Below, piece by piece: positions 1 through 6,735 of a stretch of 27,846 nucleotides of DNA. The stretch's first letter is position 1. Each line of letters begins with the position of its first letter. The notes beneath the pieces are model-generated. The model made no database searches. It was not told the DNA's origin and worked only from the letters and a program-made list of their open reading frames with translations. The position numbers and the translations under genes were made by a program. This stretch comes from Planctomycetaceae bacterium. Its GTDB lineage: Bacteria; Planctomycetota; Planctomycetia; Pirellulales; PALSA-1355. The stretch spans positions 1 to 27,846 of the forward strand of contig SXHT01000030.1 in assembly GCA_005773095.1 (NCBI GenBank). The letters run 5' to 3'.

Positions 1-291
1 GAAGAGTTTCTGTTCACGCATCCCGCAATTGAGCAATCCGCCGTAGTGGGCGTGCCCGACGACAAATATGGCGAAGAACTATGCGCCTGGATCAAGCTGA
101 AGACCGGGGCGTCGGTCTCCTGCGATGAAATCCGGTCGTTCTGCAAAGCCAGCCTGGCCCACTACAAAGTGCCCAAGCACGTCAAGTTCGTGGAGAGCTT
201 CCCGCAAACGGTGACGGGCAAGATCCAGAAGTTCAAGATCCGCGAACAGATGTGCGCGGAGCTGGGGCTGTGCGAGCGGGTGACGGCGTAG
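1..291 (+). CDS. Acyl-CoA synthetase / AMP-dependent ligase, C-terminal fragment (5' end outside window)
   Basis: The frame is open from the first base of the window and ends in TAG at 289-291, so the gene starts upstream; 96 residues are visible. They match the small C-terminal domain of the ANL superfamily (acyl-CoA synthetases, AMP-binding enzymes). VVGVPDDKYGEELCAWI is the usual first strand and turn of that domain. YKVPKHVKFVESFPQTVTGK is the final segment, and TGKIQK carries the conserved A10-motif lysine that contacts the acyl-adenylate during the first half-reaction. These enzymes activate a carboxylic acid with ATP and then load CoA. The substrate cannot be told because the large N-terminal domain is missing. 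A medium- or long-chain fatty acyl-CoA ligase is the likeliest reading. Confidence 0.9.
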   Translation, partial: EEFLFTHPAIEQSAVVGVPDDKYGEELCAWIKLKTGASVSCDEIRSFCKASLAHYKVPKHVKFVESFPQTVTGKIQKFKIREQMCAELGLCERVTA

Positions 292-362
292 GCACGCTCG
301 TGCTGTCGGGACGGATTAATCTCACACTTGAACATCCGTGAGGCTTCCGGTAGGGACGCGAG

Positions 363-629
363 TCACTGTTCAATCCGTTCGATCGCAATCTCTTTGTCGG
401 GATACATTGCAACAAAGTACGACCTGGCTTGTCGCAAGGCCGCGCGCGGGGAGTGAGTAACCACCATCACCGACCGACGAAAGCGTCCGATCTTGGCCGT
501 CACCTGGTACGCGCATTCCTTCGGTCGAGCAAGTGCACGAGCCACTTTGTTGGCGGCAACACGCTGGACTTTCGCGGCGGCATCGCACTTGCCGGTCTTT
601 GTGGTGCGCTTTTTTGGTGACCTTCTCAT
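363..629 (-). CDS. Small basic hypothetical protein (88 aa)
   Basis: I do not recognise this family. The protein begins with a Lys/Arg-rich stretch (MRRSPKKRTTKTGK) and an Ala/Lys/Arg segment. It then has a better ordered C-terminal half containing YQVTAKIGRFRRSVMVVTH and PDKEIAIERIEQ, with alternating hydrophobics suggesting two or three strands and a helix. The ATG at 629 follows a purine-rich GGGAG about 10 nt upstream. It lies alone between the acyl-CoA synthetase end and the DUF488 gene, on the minus strand like the accessory genes that follow. The basic N-terminus could bind nucleic acid, but that is only a guess from composition. Coding status is supported by the natural-looking second half; the overlapping frames on both strands look like shadows. 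Confidence 0.5.
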   Translation of the reverse strand: MRRSPKKRTTKTGKCDAAAKVQRVAANKVARALARPKECAYQVTAKIGRFRRSVMVVTHSPRAALRQARSYFVAMYPDKEIAIERIEQ

Positions 630-752
630 TGGTGAAGCACTCCCCCATCATGAAAGCGACCGTGCAGCACGACGAATTATTTTCGCCAGATGCGTTCTGT
701 GGCAGCGCGACGGATCTTCGCAATAGCAGCCAATGCTGACAGGCATGCGCAG

Positions 753-1052
753 TCAGACCGCGGCAATAAGTTGAACGGCCTGCCGCCCGATTGCCGAGGC
801 AAGCAGTTCTCGCTCGTAGCTAGCGCAGAATAATTCATAAGTCGAAAGGTCGATTACCGTCCCACGGAATCGCCGAAGCAGAGCGCGACTGGGGGCAAGC
901 ACCGGAAACCACACGTCGAAGTAGCCATCCGCTTGCCAACGTTCGCGAGTCACGCCGCGCGGCGGCAGCCTGGTAGTCCCAATCCGCAACCCCTCGTTGC
1001 GCCCGCGTGGTTCGCAATAGCGGAACGTTTGCACTTTAATGTTTTTCGTCAA
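753..1052 (-). CDS. DUF488 family protein (99 aa), TTG start
   Basis: The protein matches the DUF488 family: GLRIGTTRLPPRGVTRERW is the family's N-terminal signature, followed by YFDVWFPVLAPSRALLRRF and then YELFCASYERELL, the usual C-terminal helix. Family length is about 110-120 residues, so this copy is close to complete. The function of DUF488 is not established. The start is chosen as TTG at 1050-1052 because AGGAA lies about 9 nt upstream and the protein then opens at the first strand (NIKVQTFRY). An ATG at 1079 is possible but adds a non-family extension. The start overlaps the 3' end of the upstream minus-strand gene by 17 nt, so the two are probably co-translated. The loop normally reading W..F is shortened (FRGTVIDLSTYE). 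Confidence 0.75.
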   Translation of the reverse strand: MTKNIKVQTFRYCEPRGRNEGLRIGTTRLPPRGVTRERWQADGYFDVWFPVLAPSRALLRRFRGTVIDLSTYELFCASYERELLASAIGRQAVQLIAAV

Positions 1053-1362
1053 TTGCAGATTTCCTGGGCCGATAGCCATAGGGAGTATCGCTGGTTCGCT
1101 CGTACCTAGCGGCGCATGGCAACGATTCTTCGGTATACCGCTTACTGAACCACGCGACCATATTGCCGGCCATCCATTCTCGCGAGAGTTGTTTTGCACC
1201 TGCCTCGCACGCCGTGTCGATATGCGTCGACCCCTGCGGATGTCGCAAGAGATATTGAACTAGCGATTCGTGTGTGACGAAGGAATTGGTTTCCTTGGCA
1301 AGCGCATCGATTCCCTCGGCGATAATTGGGAAAACGTCGTCATGCGAAAAGCGCGCTCCCAT
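1036..1362 (-). CDS. Conserved-looking hypothetical protein (108 aa) upstream of DUF488
   Basis: No named family was recognised. The sequence looks like a compact alpha/beta or winged-helix protein. FSHDDVFPIIAEGIDALAKE is an amphipathic helix, THESLVQYLLRHPQG reads like a helix-turn-helix segment, and WMAGNMVAWFSKRY plus a C-terminal YERTSDTPYGYRP follow. Similar winged-helix-like small proteins are found beside restriction or stress genes, but I cannot name one with certainty. The ATG at 1360-1362 is preferred; a TTG at 1378-1380 in the same frame would add six residues. Its 3' end overlaps the DUF488 start by 17 nt, which argues for one transcript and perhaps a linked role. Confidence 0.6.
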   Translation of the reverse strand: MGARFSHDDVFPIIAEGIDALAKETNSFVTHESLVQYLLRHPQGSTHIDTACEAGAKQLSREWMAGNMVAWFSKRYTEESLPCAARYERTSDTPYGYRPRKSAIDEKH

Positions 1363-1455
1363 TGAATTGCTTTCGGACAAGTGCGGCAGTTGACAGTGAC
1401 AGTATGCGAAGGATACTGCGATGGAAACCTACAATCAAGGAGCTATTGATTTTCT

Positions 1456-1743
1456 TTAAGTTCCAGCAGACTTAGGCTTCCGCATTTTTCGTCGTTTCGT
1501 CGGCAATTCGCGCCTCCGATCCCAGTGCTTGACAGATATTACTCGGCCCAAGCGCAGACGGTACTCATTCTTTGAGACATGGCGTTCAAGGCGTGTGACA
1601 ATAACCATCGCTTCGGGCACGGGAGGCAGCATTCCATTAAGCAGACGCAATTTGAACGGACCGTTTTCAATGTCTCGAAACCGGATATTCCAAAAGGGAG
1701 ACATCTTGCGATCATCGACGACCTTTCGGGGAGGAAGTGCCAA
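1456..1743 (-). pseudogene. Hypothetical protein fragment, probably the 3' remnant of a larger gene
   Basis: The frame encodes 95 residues that look like real protein: MSPFWNIRFRDIENGPFKLR, then LPPVPEAMVIVTRLERH and a basic tail ending KRRKMRKPKSAGT. The first codon available is TTG at 1743. The frame continues upstream only seven codons (reading RHWFAEI) before a stop at 1765-1767, and those codons also look natural. There is no convincing ribosome binding site. I read this as the C-terminal part of a gene whose front has been lost, although a short intact gene starting at the ATG at 1704 cannot be excluded. It lies among accessory genes on the same strand, which fits decay in a variable region. 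No function is assigned. Confidence 0.4.
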
Positions 1744-1857
1744 TATTTCCGCGAACCAATGGCGTTAGATATTCATTGTCACGATTGGCAGTCGCTTGTT
1801 CATGATTGCGATAAGAAAAGTGCGATGAGCGTTTTTTTATTGTCGCATGCCGTTGTT

Positions 1858-2424
1858 CTACTCCTTGTCGTCCGCCTCCACTTTGGCAGCCTGCCAGCGC
1901 GAAAGGATGCCTAACTTTTCGGCCCACGTTTCGATGTAATGCCAATCGAGTTCGCCTTGGGTGAAAAGGATATCGGCGATATCGATGCGGTCACGCGGAC
2001 GATCGGCGATTAACTTGAATAGGATCAAATCCTCCGCCGTTACCACGTAGGCAGCTTGTCCTTCGACCTCAGTCAATACCCGGCGCGACATTGCTGAGCG
2101 CTGGAAGGGAGTTTCAGTAAGGAAGACATCGGCATCGATGGATTTTCCCGCAACGTAGAACCGAACCTTCACCAGTGGCATCCCGCCCACTGTGTCGATC
2201 CAGCCACCCCGATAAGCCTCGGGGATTGTGTATCCAAGCTCTTCAATCGAGCTGAATAACGAAGGCAGTTGAGAACTCTGAACGCTCAGGTTGAAGTCCA
2301 CGTCATAGGTGGCCCGAGGAATCGAATAAGCACGGACTGCCACTCCGCCCAGCAATGCATAAGGAATCTGACTGCGGTTAAAAACCGCAATCAATTCATG
2401 TATCACAACGGTGAGGTCTCTCAC
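1858..2424 (-). CDS. Nucleotidyltransferase-fold protein of a toxin-antitoxin-like pair (188 aa)
   Basis: This is a DNA polymerase beta-type nucleotidyltransferase fold protein like the AbiEii/DUF6036 group. YALLGGVAVRAYSIPRATYD carries the G-G helix-capping motif (residues 26-27), followed by the metal-binding DVD at 41-43. A third acidic position is offered by SIDADVF (97-99). The segment TAEDLILFKLIADRPRDRID is the typical C-terminal helix with its conserved lysine (136) and the RDRxDIxDI motif. Such enzymes modify RNA, protein or tRNA ends, and in toxin-antitoxin pairs they act as toxin or neutraliser. The ATG overlaps the stop of the upstream 70-aa gene by four bases (ATGA), so the two are translationally coupled. 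A similar pair lies at 22576-23404. Confidence 0.82.
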   Translation of the reverse strand: MRDLTVVIHELIAVFNRSQIPYALLGGVAVRAYSIPRATYDVDFNLSVQSSQLPSLFSSIEELGYTIPEAYRGGWIDTVGGMPLVKVRFYVAGKSIDADVFLTETPFQRSAMSRRVLTEVEGQAAYVVTAEDLILFKLIADRPRDRIDIADILFTQGELDWHYIETWAEKLGILSRWQAAKVEADDKE

Positions 2425-2633
2425 TGTGCGTCCCGAGTACGGGCAAGTGCTTCGAGTATGTTGCGATTGCGGGCATCGTTCTCGCGATTAAGCAACTCAA
2501 ACTTCCGCCGGACGACGTCTTCGGGGCCTTCCAACAAATATGGCCAATCGCGCCGCATTGCCTGCATGGTCAGATCAAGCCGTTCGCCGATTGACATCTT
2601 GCGATATCGTTCGAGGGTATCTTGACTCAGCAT
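2421..2633 (-). CDS. Small partner of the nucleotidyltransferase, antitoxin-like (70 aa)
   Basis: The protein is short, charged and all-helical in appearance, with no membrane segment. It opens MLSQDTLERYRKMSIGERLD and ends RENDARNRNILEALARTRDA. I know this type as a common upstream neighbour of planctomycete nucleotidyltransferase genes but know no experimental function for it. The R-[YF]-R-x-[ML]-S-x-G-x-R-[LF] core is shared with the small partner at 22576-22821. The ATG at 2633 is preceded by GGAGG about 7 nt upstream, a strong site. The stop overlaps the start of the nucleotidyltransferase by 4 nt. By position and size it is probably the antitoxin or an adaptor; this is inferred from context only. 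Confidence 0.72.
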   Translation of the reverse strand: MLSQDTLERYRKMSIGERLDLTMQAMRRDWPYLLEGPEDVVRRKFELLNRENDARNRNILEALARTRDAQ

Positions 2634-2747
2634 GTGTACGACCTCCTAAACCTCATATTCTGAAGTGTAGCAGAACTGCACAATGCCGGCTACAACGTCA
2701 GCAATCGTCGCGGCGTTCGCGAGGCGCTACGCGCGTGCGGCCGACGG

Positions 2748-3563
2748 TCACGCCTCAGTTTGATCAGCGATGCTCAATCGGGAATTCGGGACATCGCCAT
2801 CTTTGCGACGGAGAATCGCAACCAGGCTTACGCCGTGCCCAATAGAAGGTTCCTGCCCGCCCTTCAATCCTCGAACGAGGCGCCGAGATTCAGACTGGAA
2901 GACGGCACGCAACGCGAAATTGATGGGTTGAAATGGAATGTTGAAGTCTGTCCCAGCCGCTCCGCTCGATTCGCCGCGCTTGCGGTTTCGCTCGCGAACC
3001 CAACGCACCAGCGGATAGAGCCGCGAGTTGAAGGGGCTGGCGAGCAACTCGGTCACCGGCAGGTCAGCCCAGGTTTCTCGGAAGCGAGTTATGTCGTAGC
3101 GACGGTAATGGCCGAAGGCCACGTCGTGCGGGCTCCACAGCGCCATGTCGGCGGGCACGGTAAGCAGAAAATATGTGTCGCGCTTAGCGGCGGCAATCAA
3201 GGACGAGAGAAGTTGAAAGTCATCGGACACGTGTTCCATCACGTCGTTGAGCATCACCAGATCGGCCTCGCCGAATCTGTCGCCAAGATCGTCGGGTGCG
3301 AACCCGCAGGTGAACTCCACCAGTGGGAATCGCTTCGTGGCCAGTTCGATCGCTTCGGGCGAAGTGTCAATGCCGATCGTGCGATATCCGTCAGCGAGTG
3401 CGGCGATGTTCGCTCCCGTACCGCAGCCGACATCGATTACCGTCTGTCCGGCATTTGGCGGCAACACGGCCTCAACGAGTCGGCGCACGATCTGTCGCCG
3501 CGCCACGAACCACCAATGGCGCTGTTCAATCTCGGCATGAAGCTGGAACTGCTCGGACTGCAT
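2748..3563 (-). CDS. Class I SAM-dependent methyltransferase (271 aa)
   Basis: Motif I of the Rossmann-type methyltransferases is clear at residues 43-52 (VIDVGCGTGA), with the acidic end of strand 2 in TIGIDTSPEAI and a motif resembling post-I/II in EADLVMLNDVMEHVSDD. The N-terminal HWWFVARRQ and the later GHYRRYD segment are typical of the methyltransferase 11/23 group that often sits in surface-polysaccharide or natural-product clusters. The substrate is unknown. A TTG two codons upstream is in frame, but the ATG at 3561-3563 is the natural start. No strong ribosome binding site is visible. The gene stands alone: downstream lies the nucleotidyltransferase pair, upstream a long gene-poor stretch. 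Length is normal for the family. Confidence 0.85.
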   Translation of the reverse strand: MQSEQFQLHAEIEQRHWWFVARRQIVRRLVEAVLPPNAGQTVIDVGCGTGANIAALADGYRTIGIDTSPEAIELATKRFPLVEFTCGFAPDDLGDRFGEADLVMLNDVMEHVSDDFQLLSSLIAAAKRDTYFLLTVPADMALWSPHDVAFGHYRRYDITRFRETWADLPVTELLASPFNSRLYPLVRWVRERNRKRGESSGAAGTDFNIPFQPINFALRAVFQSESRRLVRGLKGGQEPSIGHGVSLVAILRRKDGDVPNSRLSIADQTEA

Positions 3564-3859
3564 GTTCAAGTTTAGCCCGGATTTGGAGCCTCGTTACGCT
3601 ACATTTTCAGAACAATTTGCCGCATCGTGTCCGGTTTGGCCATAAATGGTGCCTTGCGAGGGGCCCCCATTTCGCGCGCTGGACGGCCTCAGGCGGTGCT
3701 GACGAGAATTTGCTTGCAGATGTGCTCCCGGTGAGTACATTCAGCGCTAGTGGTCCGTCAACGTTATTCTGACGCATGACAGCAAACAGTGTAGTCATCA
3801 CGCTGGGTACCCTCTGGGTGGGTGATGATCGTCACGCGGAGCGCGAGGACTACATTCTG

Positions 3860-3956
3860 GCGTGGCGTCCCCGGTGGGCCAGATTTCCTTGGGTCCCAAC
3901 AAGCTCAAGGAACCGTGCCCGGCTCAGGGACTACCCGGTCATCCGGCGCGTCCGCG
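3860..3956 (+). repeat. Repeat family C, copy 1 (structured 97-bp element)
   Basis: This copy aligns without gaps to 4244-4340, offset exactly 384 bp, with eight differences over about 96 positions before the two diverge. It can fold: TGGC-gt-CC pairs with GGGCCA at 3863-3882, and CCTTGGG (3887-3893) pairs with CTCAAGG (3904-3910) around a 10-nt loop. The outer base pair of the second hairpin is C-G here and G-C in copy 2, a compensatory change. The strand is arbitrary. Confidence 0.7.
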
Positions 3957-4243
3957 TTGACGGCGGACGGGCGAAGAACGAGGCTCGCGCCGCGGTGAGT
4001 AGCTTGCAAAAAGCCGCGCGCGAGCCGAGTCTGGTTCGCGACGTCGAGCGCTTCCTTCCACGGGCTATCGTAGTCGGCCAACGCACACCCCAGGCGCGCC
4101 CTGAGACAGGAAAGGCCAAAACCCCACCCACCGGGACAGCGACAATTGTAGGCCGCGTGGCGGGCGCCAGCAACAACGCAGCTTCCGCGGGCACGGCCGA
4201 TCCGTCATTCAAAGTGCGACGGTATCGAGGCATGAGCGGGCAG

Positions 4244-4340
4244 GCGTGGCGTCCCCAGTGGGCCAGATTTGCTTGGGCGCCAACAACCTCAAGCAACCGT
4301 GCCCGGCTCAGGGACTATCCGGACATCCGGCGCGTCCGCC
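4244..4340 (+). repeat. Repeat family C, copy 2 (structured 97-bp element)
   Basis: Second copy of the element at 3860-3956. The hairpin here is GCTTGGG (4271-4277) with CTCAAGC (4288-4294), keeping the pairing although both outer bases changed relative to copy 1; most other differences fall in the loop or in unpaired bases. Homology ends abruptly near 4340 on the right and before 4244 on the left, so the unit has sharp edges. Confidence 0.7.
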
Positions 4341-4473
4341 ACGGTGGATGGGGGCCGGCACGCAAAGTGTGGCTTCCACCCACGATTTTGGGAACTCGCG
4401 ATTCAGGCGTGGCCAGCCCGTTTTCAGGTTGCTAGAATTGATCAAGATTACGATAACTGCCTGAGGACCGGCC

Positions 4474-5037
4474 ATGCTGTTGACGCGCGCCACGCACCGA
4501 TTTTCGGTCGCCGAATACGATCAAATGATCGACCAGGGAATTCTGACTGAGAATGACCGCGTCGAGTTGATTCGCGGGGAGATTCTCAAAAAAATGTCTA
4601 TCGTCGAACCCCATGCCGCGTGCGTGAAGAGGCTCATCCAATTATTGGTTGGTTTGTTTGGATCGCGTACCTGCCTGGGTGCACAAGACCCCGTTCGCCT
4701 GGAAGACAGTGAGCCCGAGCCAGACCTCTCATTGCTGAAGAAGCGGGACGATTTTTATGCCGGCTGCCACCCCGGTCCGGAAGACATTTTTCTGCTCGTG
4801 GAAGTTGCCGATAGCTCGCTGGAGTTTGATCGCGGCGTGAAGATTCCGATTTATGCTGAAAACGGAATCGTCGAAAGTTGGATCGTAAACTTAATAGACA
4901 AGACGCTTGAAGTTTATCGCAACCCACAAGGTGGAGCTTACGCCGATACGCTCGTGCTTCGAGCTGGCGATCAAGTGGAATTGCTCAGCCTACCCGGCAC
5001 GCTAATTTCGGTTGCCGATGTCTTGGGAATAAAGTAG
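4474..5037 (+). CDS. Uma2 family endonuclease (187 aa)
   Basis: This is a complete Uma2 (DUF820) protein with a PD-(D/E)XK nuclease fold. RVELIRGEILKKMS (29-42) is the first conserved block with its two glutamates. EPEPDLSLL (80-88) carries the catalytic aspartate D84, and DIFLLVEVADSSLEFDRGVK (104-123) carries E110 and the lysine K123; YAENGIVESWIVNL follows. Uma2 proteins are abundant in cyanobacteria and planctomycetes, and their biological role is not established. The ATG at 4474 is preceded by GAGGA about 8 nt upstream. It is a single gene convergent with the aminotransferase, and all active-site residues look intact, unlike the remnant at 27446-27712. Confidence 0.88.
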   Translation: MLLTRATHRFSVAEYDQMIDQGILTENDRVELIRGEILKKMSIVEPHAACVKRLIQLLVGLFGSRTCLGAQDPVRLEDSEPEPDLSLLKKRDDFYAGCHPGPEDIFLLVEVADSSLEFDRGVKIPIYAENGIVESWIVNLIDKTLEVYRNPQGGAYADTLVLRAGDQVELLSLPGTLISVADVLGIK

Positions 5038-5079
5038 TCGCCTTCTCCCGCAATCGACAAGGTTTGCCCTTGGGGTGTG

Positions 5080-6351
5080 TTATGATGCCGCGCGGGCATC
5101 GGGTGCGGCAGGCTGGCGTGTTTCGCCCCCCAGACATCGCCCGATTTGCCGCACGGCTTGCTTCAAACGGTTCTCGTTTTCGACCAGTGCCAGCCGCAAA
5201 AAGCCTTCGCCGGCCGGGCCGAAGCCGCTCCCGGGGCTGACGGCTACGTCCCCTTCTTCGAGCAGCTTTTGGGCGAAGGTCATGGTGTCCATCTGGCTGG
5301 ACCACGGCTCGGGCACTTTGGCCCAGACAAACATGCCGGCGCGGGGCGGAGTGATGTCCCAACCCAGGCGATGCAAACCATCAACCATCACGTCGCGGCG
5401 ACGTTGGTAGATGACGGACTGGGCTTCCACGGCCGCATCGGTGTGCCGCAGGGCGAGGATTGCGGCGATCTGAATTGGCGTAAACATGCCGTAATCGTAG
5501 TAGGTCTTGATCGTCCCAAGAGCGCGGACCATCTCGGTATTGCCGCAGCAAAAGCCAACGCGCCAACCGGCCATGTTGTAGCCCTTGCTCATCGTCGTGA
5601 ATTCCACACCAACGTCGCGCGCTCCCGGCGCTGCCAGGAAACTGGGCGGCTGATAACCGTCGTACGCCACGTCGGCATATGCGAAATCGCTGATCACCAT
5701 GAATCCGTACCGGCGAGCCAGCTTGACGACTTCCACATAAAAATCCGGCTCAATCGTCACGGCCGACGGATTGTGCGGATAGTTTACAATCAACAGTTTG
5801 GGTCTCGGATAGAGGTGCTCGCAGACGTACGCGATGTTTGAGAGGAACTTATCGCTGTCGGCCACTTCCAGGGCGATTGAGTTGGCCGCCGCCATTGCCG
5901 GGGCGTACAAATGCACTGGAAAATAAGGAGCAGGTACAATCACGTTGTCGCCCGGCCCCACCAGTGCCAGGCACATGTGGCTAAAGCCCTCTTTGCTGCC
6001 GAGGCAGACGATCGTTTCCGTCTCTGGGTCGAGCCGCACGCCGTATTTGCGTTGGTATTTGGCGGCAATCTCTCGCTTCAAATTGGGAATGCCCGTGGCC
6101 TTGCTGTAGCCATGGTTGCGTGGATCGCGGGCGGCTTCCGCGAGCTTTTCGATCACGATCTCCTCGGGCGGATTGGAAGGGTTGCCCATTCCCAGGTCGA
6201 TCACGTCGTCGCCGGCACGGCGCTTTTGATACTTGATGGCGTTGATGCGCGCAAACAAGTACGGCGGCAACCGCTTGACGCGTTCCGCCACTTCGATCTT
6301 GAACGGCTGAATGTTCTGGGCCGGGTTCTCGGTTTCGTTTTCGTAACTCAT
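5080..6351 (-). CDS. alaC: PLP-dependent aminotransferase, AlaC-like (423 aa)
   Basis: This fold-type I aminotransferase closely resembles E. coli AlaC (glutamate-pyruvate aminotransferase) from memory of that sequence. The N-terminal RLPPYLFARI and DVIDLGMGNP blocks and the GSKEGFSHMCLAL helix are present. PHNPSA holds the substrate-contacting Asn, SDFAYADVAYDG carries the Asp that pairs with the PLP ring nitrogen (about D222), and TMSKGYNMAGWRVGF carries the Schiff-base lysine (about K256). It would interconvert alanine and pyruvate with glutamate/2-oxoglutarate in the cytoplasm. An LL-diaminopimelate-type aminotransferase is a less likely alternative. ATG at 6351 is preferred; an in-frame TTG at 6378 would add nine residues. 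No clear Shine-Dalgarno sequence is seen. The Ala/Pro/Arg-rich tail after about residue 405 is not part of the fold. Confidence 0.88.
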   Translation of the reverse strand: MSYENETENPAQNIQPFKIEVAERVKRLPPYLFARINAIKYQKRRAGDDVIDLGMGNPSNPPEEIVIEKLAEAARDPRNHGYSKATGIPNLKREIAAKYQRKYGVRLDPETETIVCLGSKEGFSHMCLALVGPGDNVIVPAPYFPVHLYAPAMAAANSIALEVADSDKFLSNIAYVCEHLYPRPKLLIVNYPHNPSAVTIEPDFYVEVVKLARRYGFMVISDFAYADVAYDGYQPPSFLAAPGARDVGVEFTTMSKGYNMAGWRVGFCCGNTEMVRALGTIKTYYDYGMFTPIQIAAILALRHTDAAVEAQSVIYQRRRDVMVDGLHRLGWDITPPRAGMFVWAKVPEPWSSQMDTMTFAQKLLEEGDVAVSPGSGFGPAGEGFLRLALVENENRLKQAVRQIGRCLGGETRQPAAPDARAAS

Positions 6352-6735
6352 GGAGATCTGGCCGGATAAGAATGCCAACGCTACTATTGCAGAATACTCT
6401 CCCCCATGCGACGTTCCAACCAGAAATCGCCTGGGTAAACCGGCTCAGACAGGCAACGACCGGCTCGGTTCGGGTGGCGTAACCGTTGATGGGCCCAGAG
6501 AGGGGGACAGGCACATTTTCCCGGGATCCGCGTTGGACAACCTCCTGACAAAACGATGCACCTCTGGCGAATTCGCCGAGAAAATGAGCCAGTCCCCGGC
6601 CTGTGAACGGTTACCGGGTGGCAACCCGCATTCCTGAGTGTTAATTTACCAACAGCGAGATTGATTTAGCACGTCAGCCGTCTGGCGGACGGCCGCTTTC
6701 GGAGATCCTTGCCGAGCTCTTGTCGAAAGCGCTGA
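6352..6735. other. Intergenic stretch with a dispersed palindromic repeat
   Basis: No gene is seen between the aminotransferase start and the end of the parvulin-like gene. The middle is taken up by repeat element A1 (6479-6615). The promoter of the aminotransferase gene should lie in 6352-6478, but no clear -35/-10 pair stood out. Confidence 0.6.
6479..6615 (+). repeat. Dispersed palindromic repeat family A, copy A1
   Basis: The outer ends are inverted (GTAACCGTT at 6479-6487, AACGGTTAC at 6607-6614). Inside them GGGGGACAGGCACATTTTCC opens the element and AAAATGAGCCAGTCCCC closes it; the reverse complement of the closing end differs from the opening end mainly as CTGGCT versus CAGGCA. The central spacer (GTTGGACAACC, then CGATGC and CTCT) is shared with the other copies, so these are homologous elements rather than chance hairpins. 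The shape recalls REP/BIME or small non-autonomous elements, but no transposase is nearby. Confidence 0.8.

Larger units (their letters stand above)
3564..4473. other. Gene-poor stretch of about 900 bp with a duplicated 97-bp repeat
   Basis: No convincing gene is seen between the methyltransferase start and the Uma2 start. A 219-codon plus-strand frame (3776-4435) stays open, but its product is Arg/Ala/Pro-rich and without recognisable domains. The eight substitutions between its two internal repeat copies change six residues, which argues against selection on that frame. The stretch holds the two repeats annotated separately. The bases just before the Uma2 start are AT-richer and probably carry its promoter. 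Confidence 0.55.

Noticed and set aside
2760..3575. 271-codon plus-strand frame opposite the methyltransferase
   Set aside because: It is the antisense shadow of a clear SAM methyltransferase; its translation has no domain pattern.
3776..4435. A 219-codon plus-strand open frame containing both copies of repeat C
   Set aside because: Arg/Ala/Pro-rich composition without domains; most repeat differences change amino acids in this frame, and the pattern fits selection on a hairpin better.
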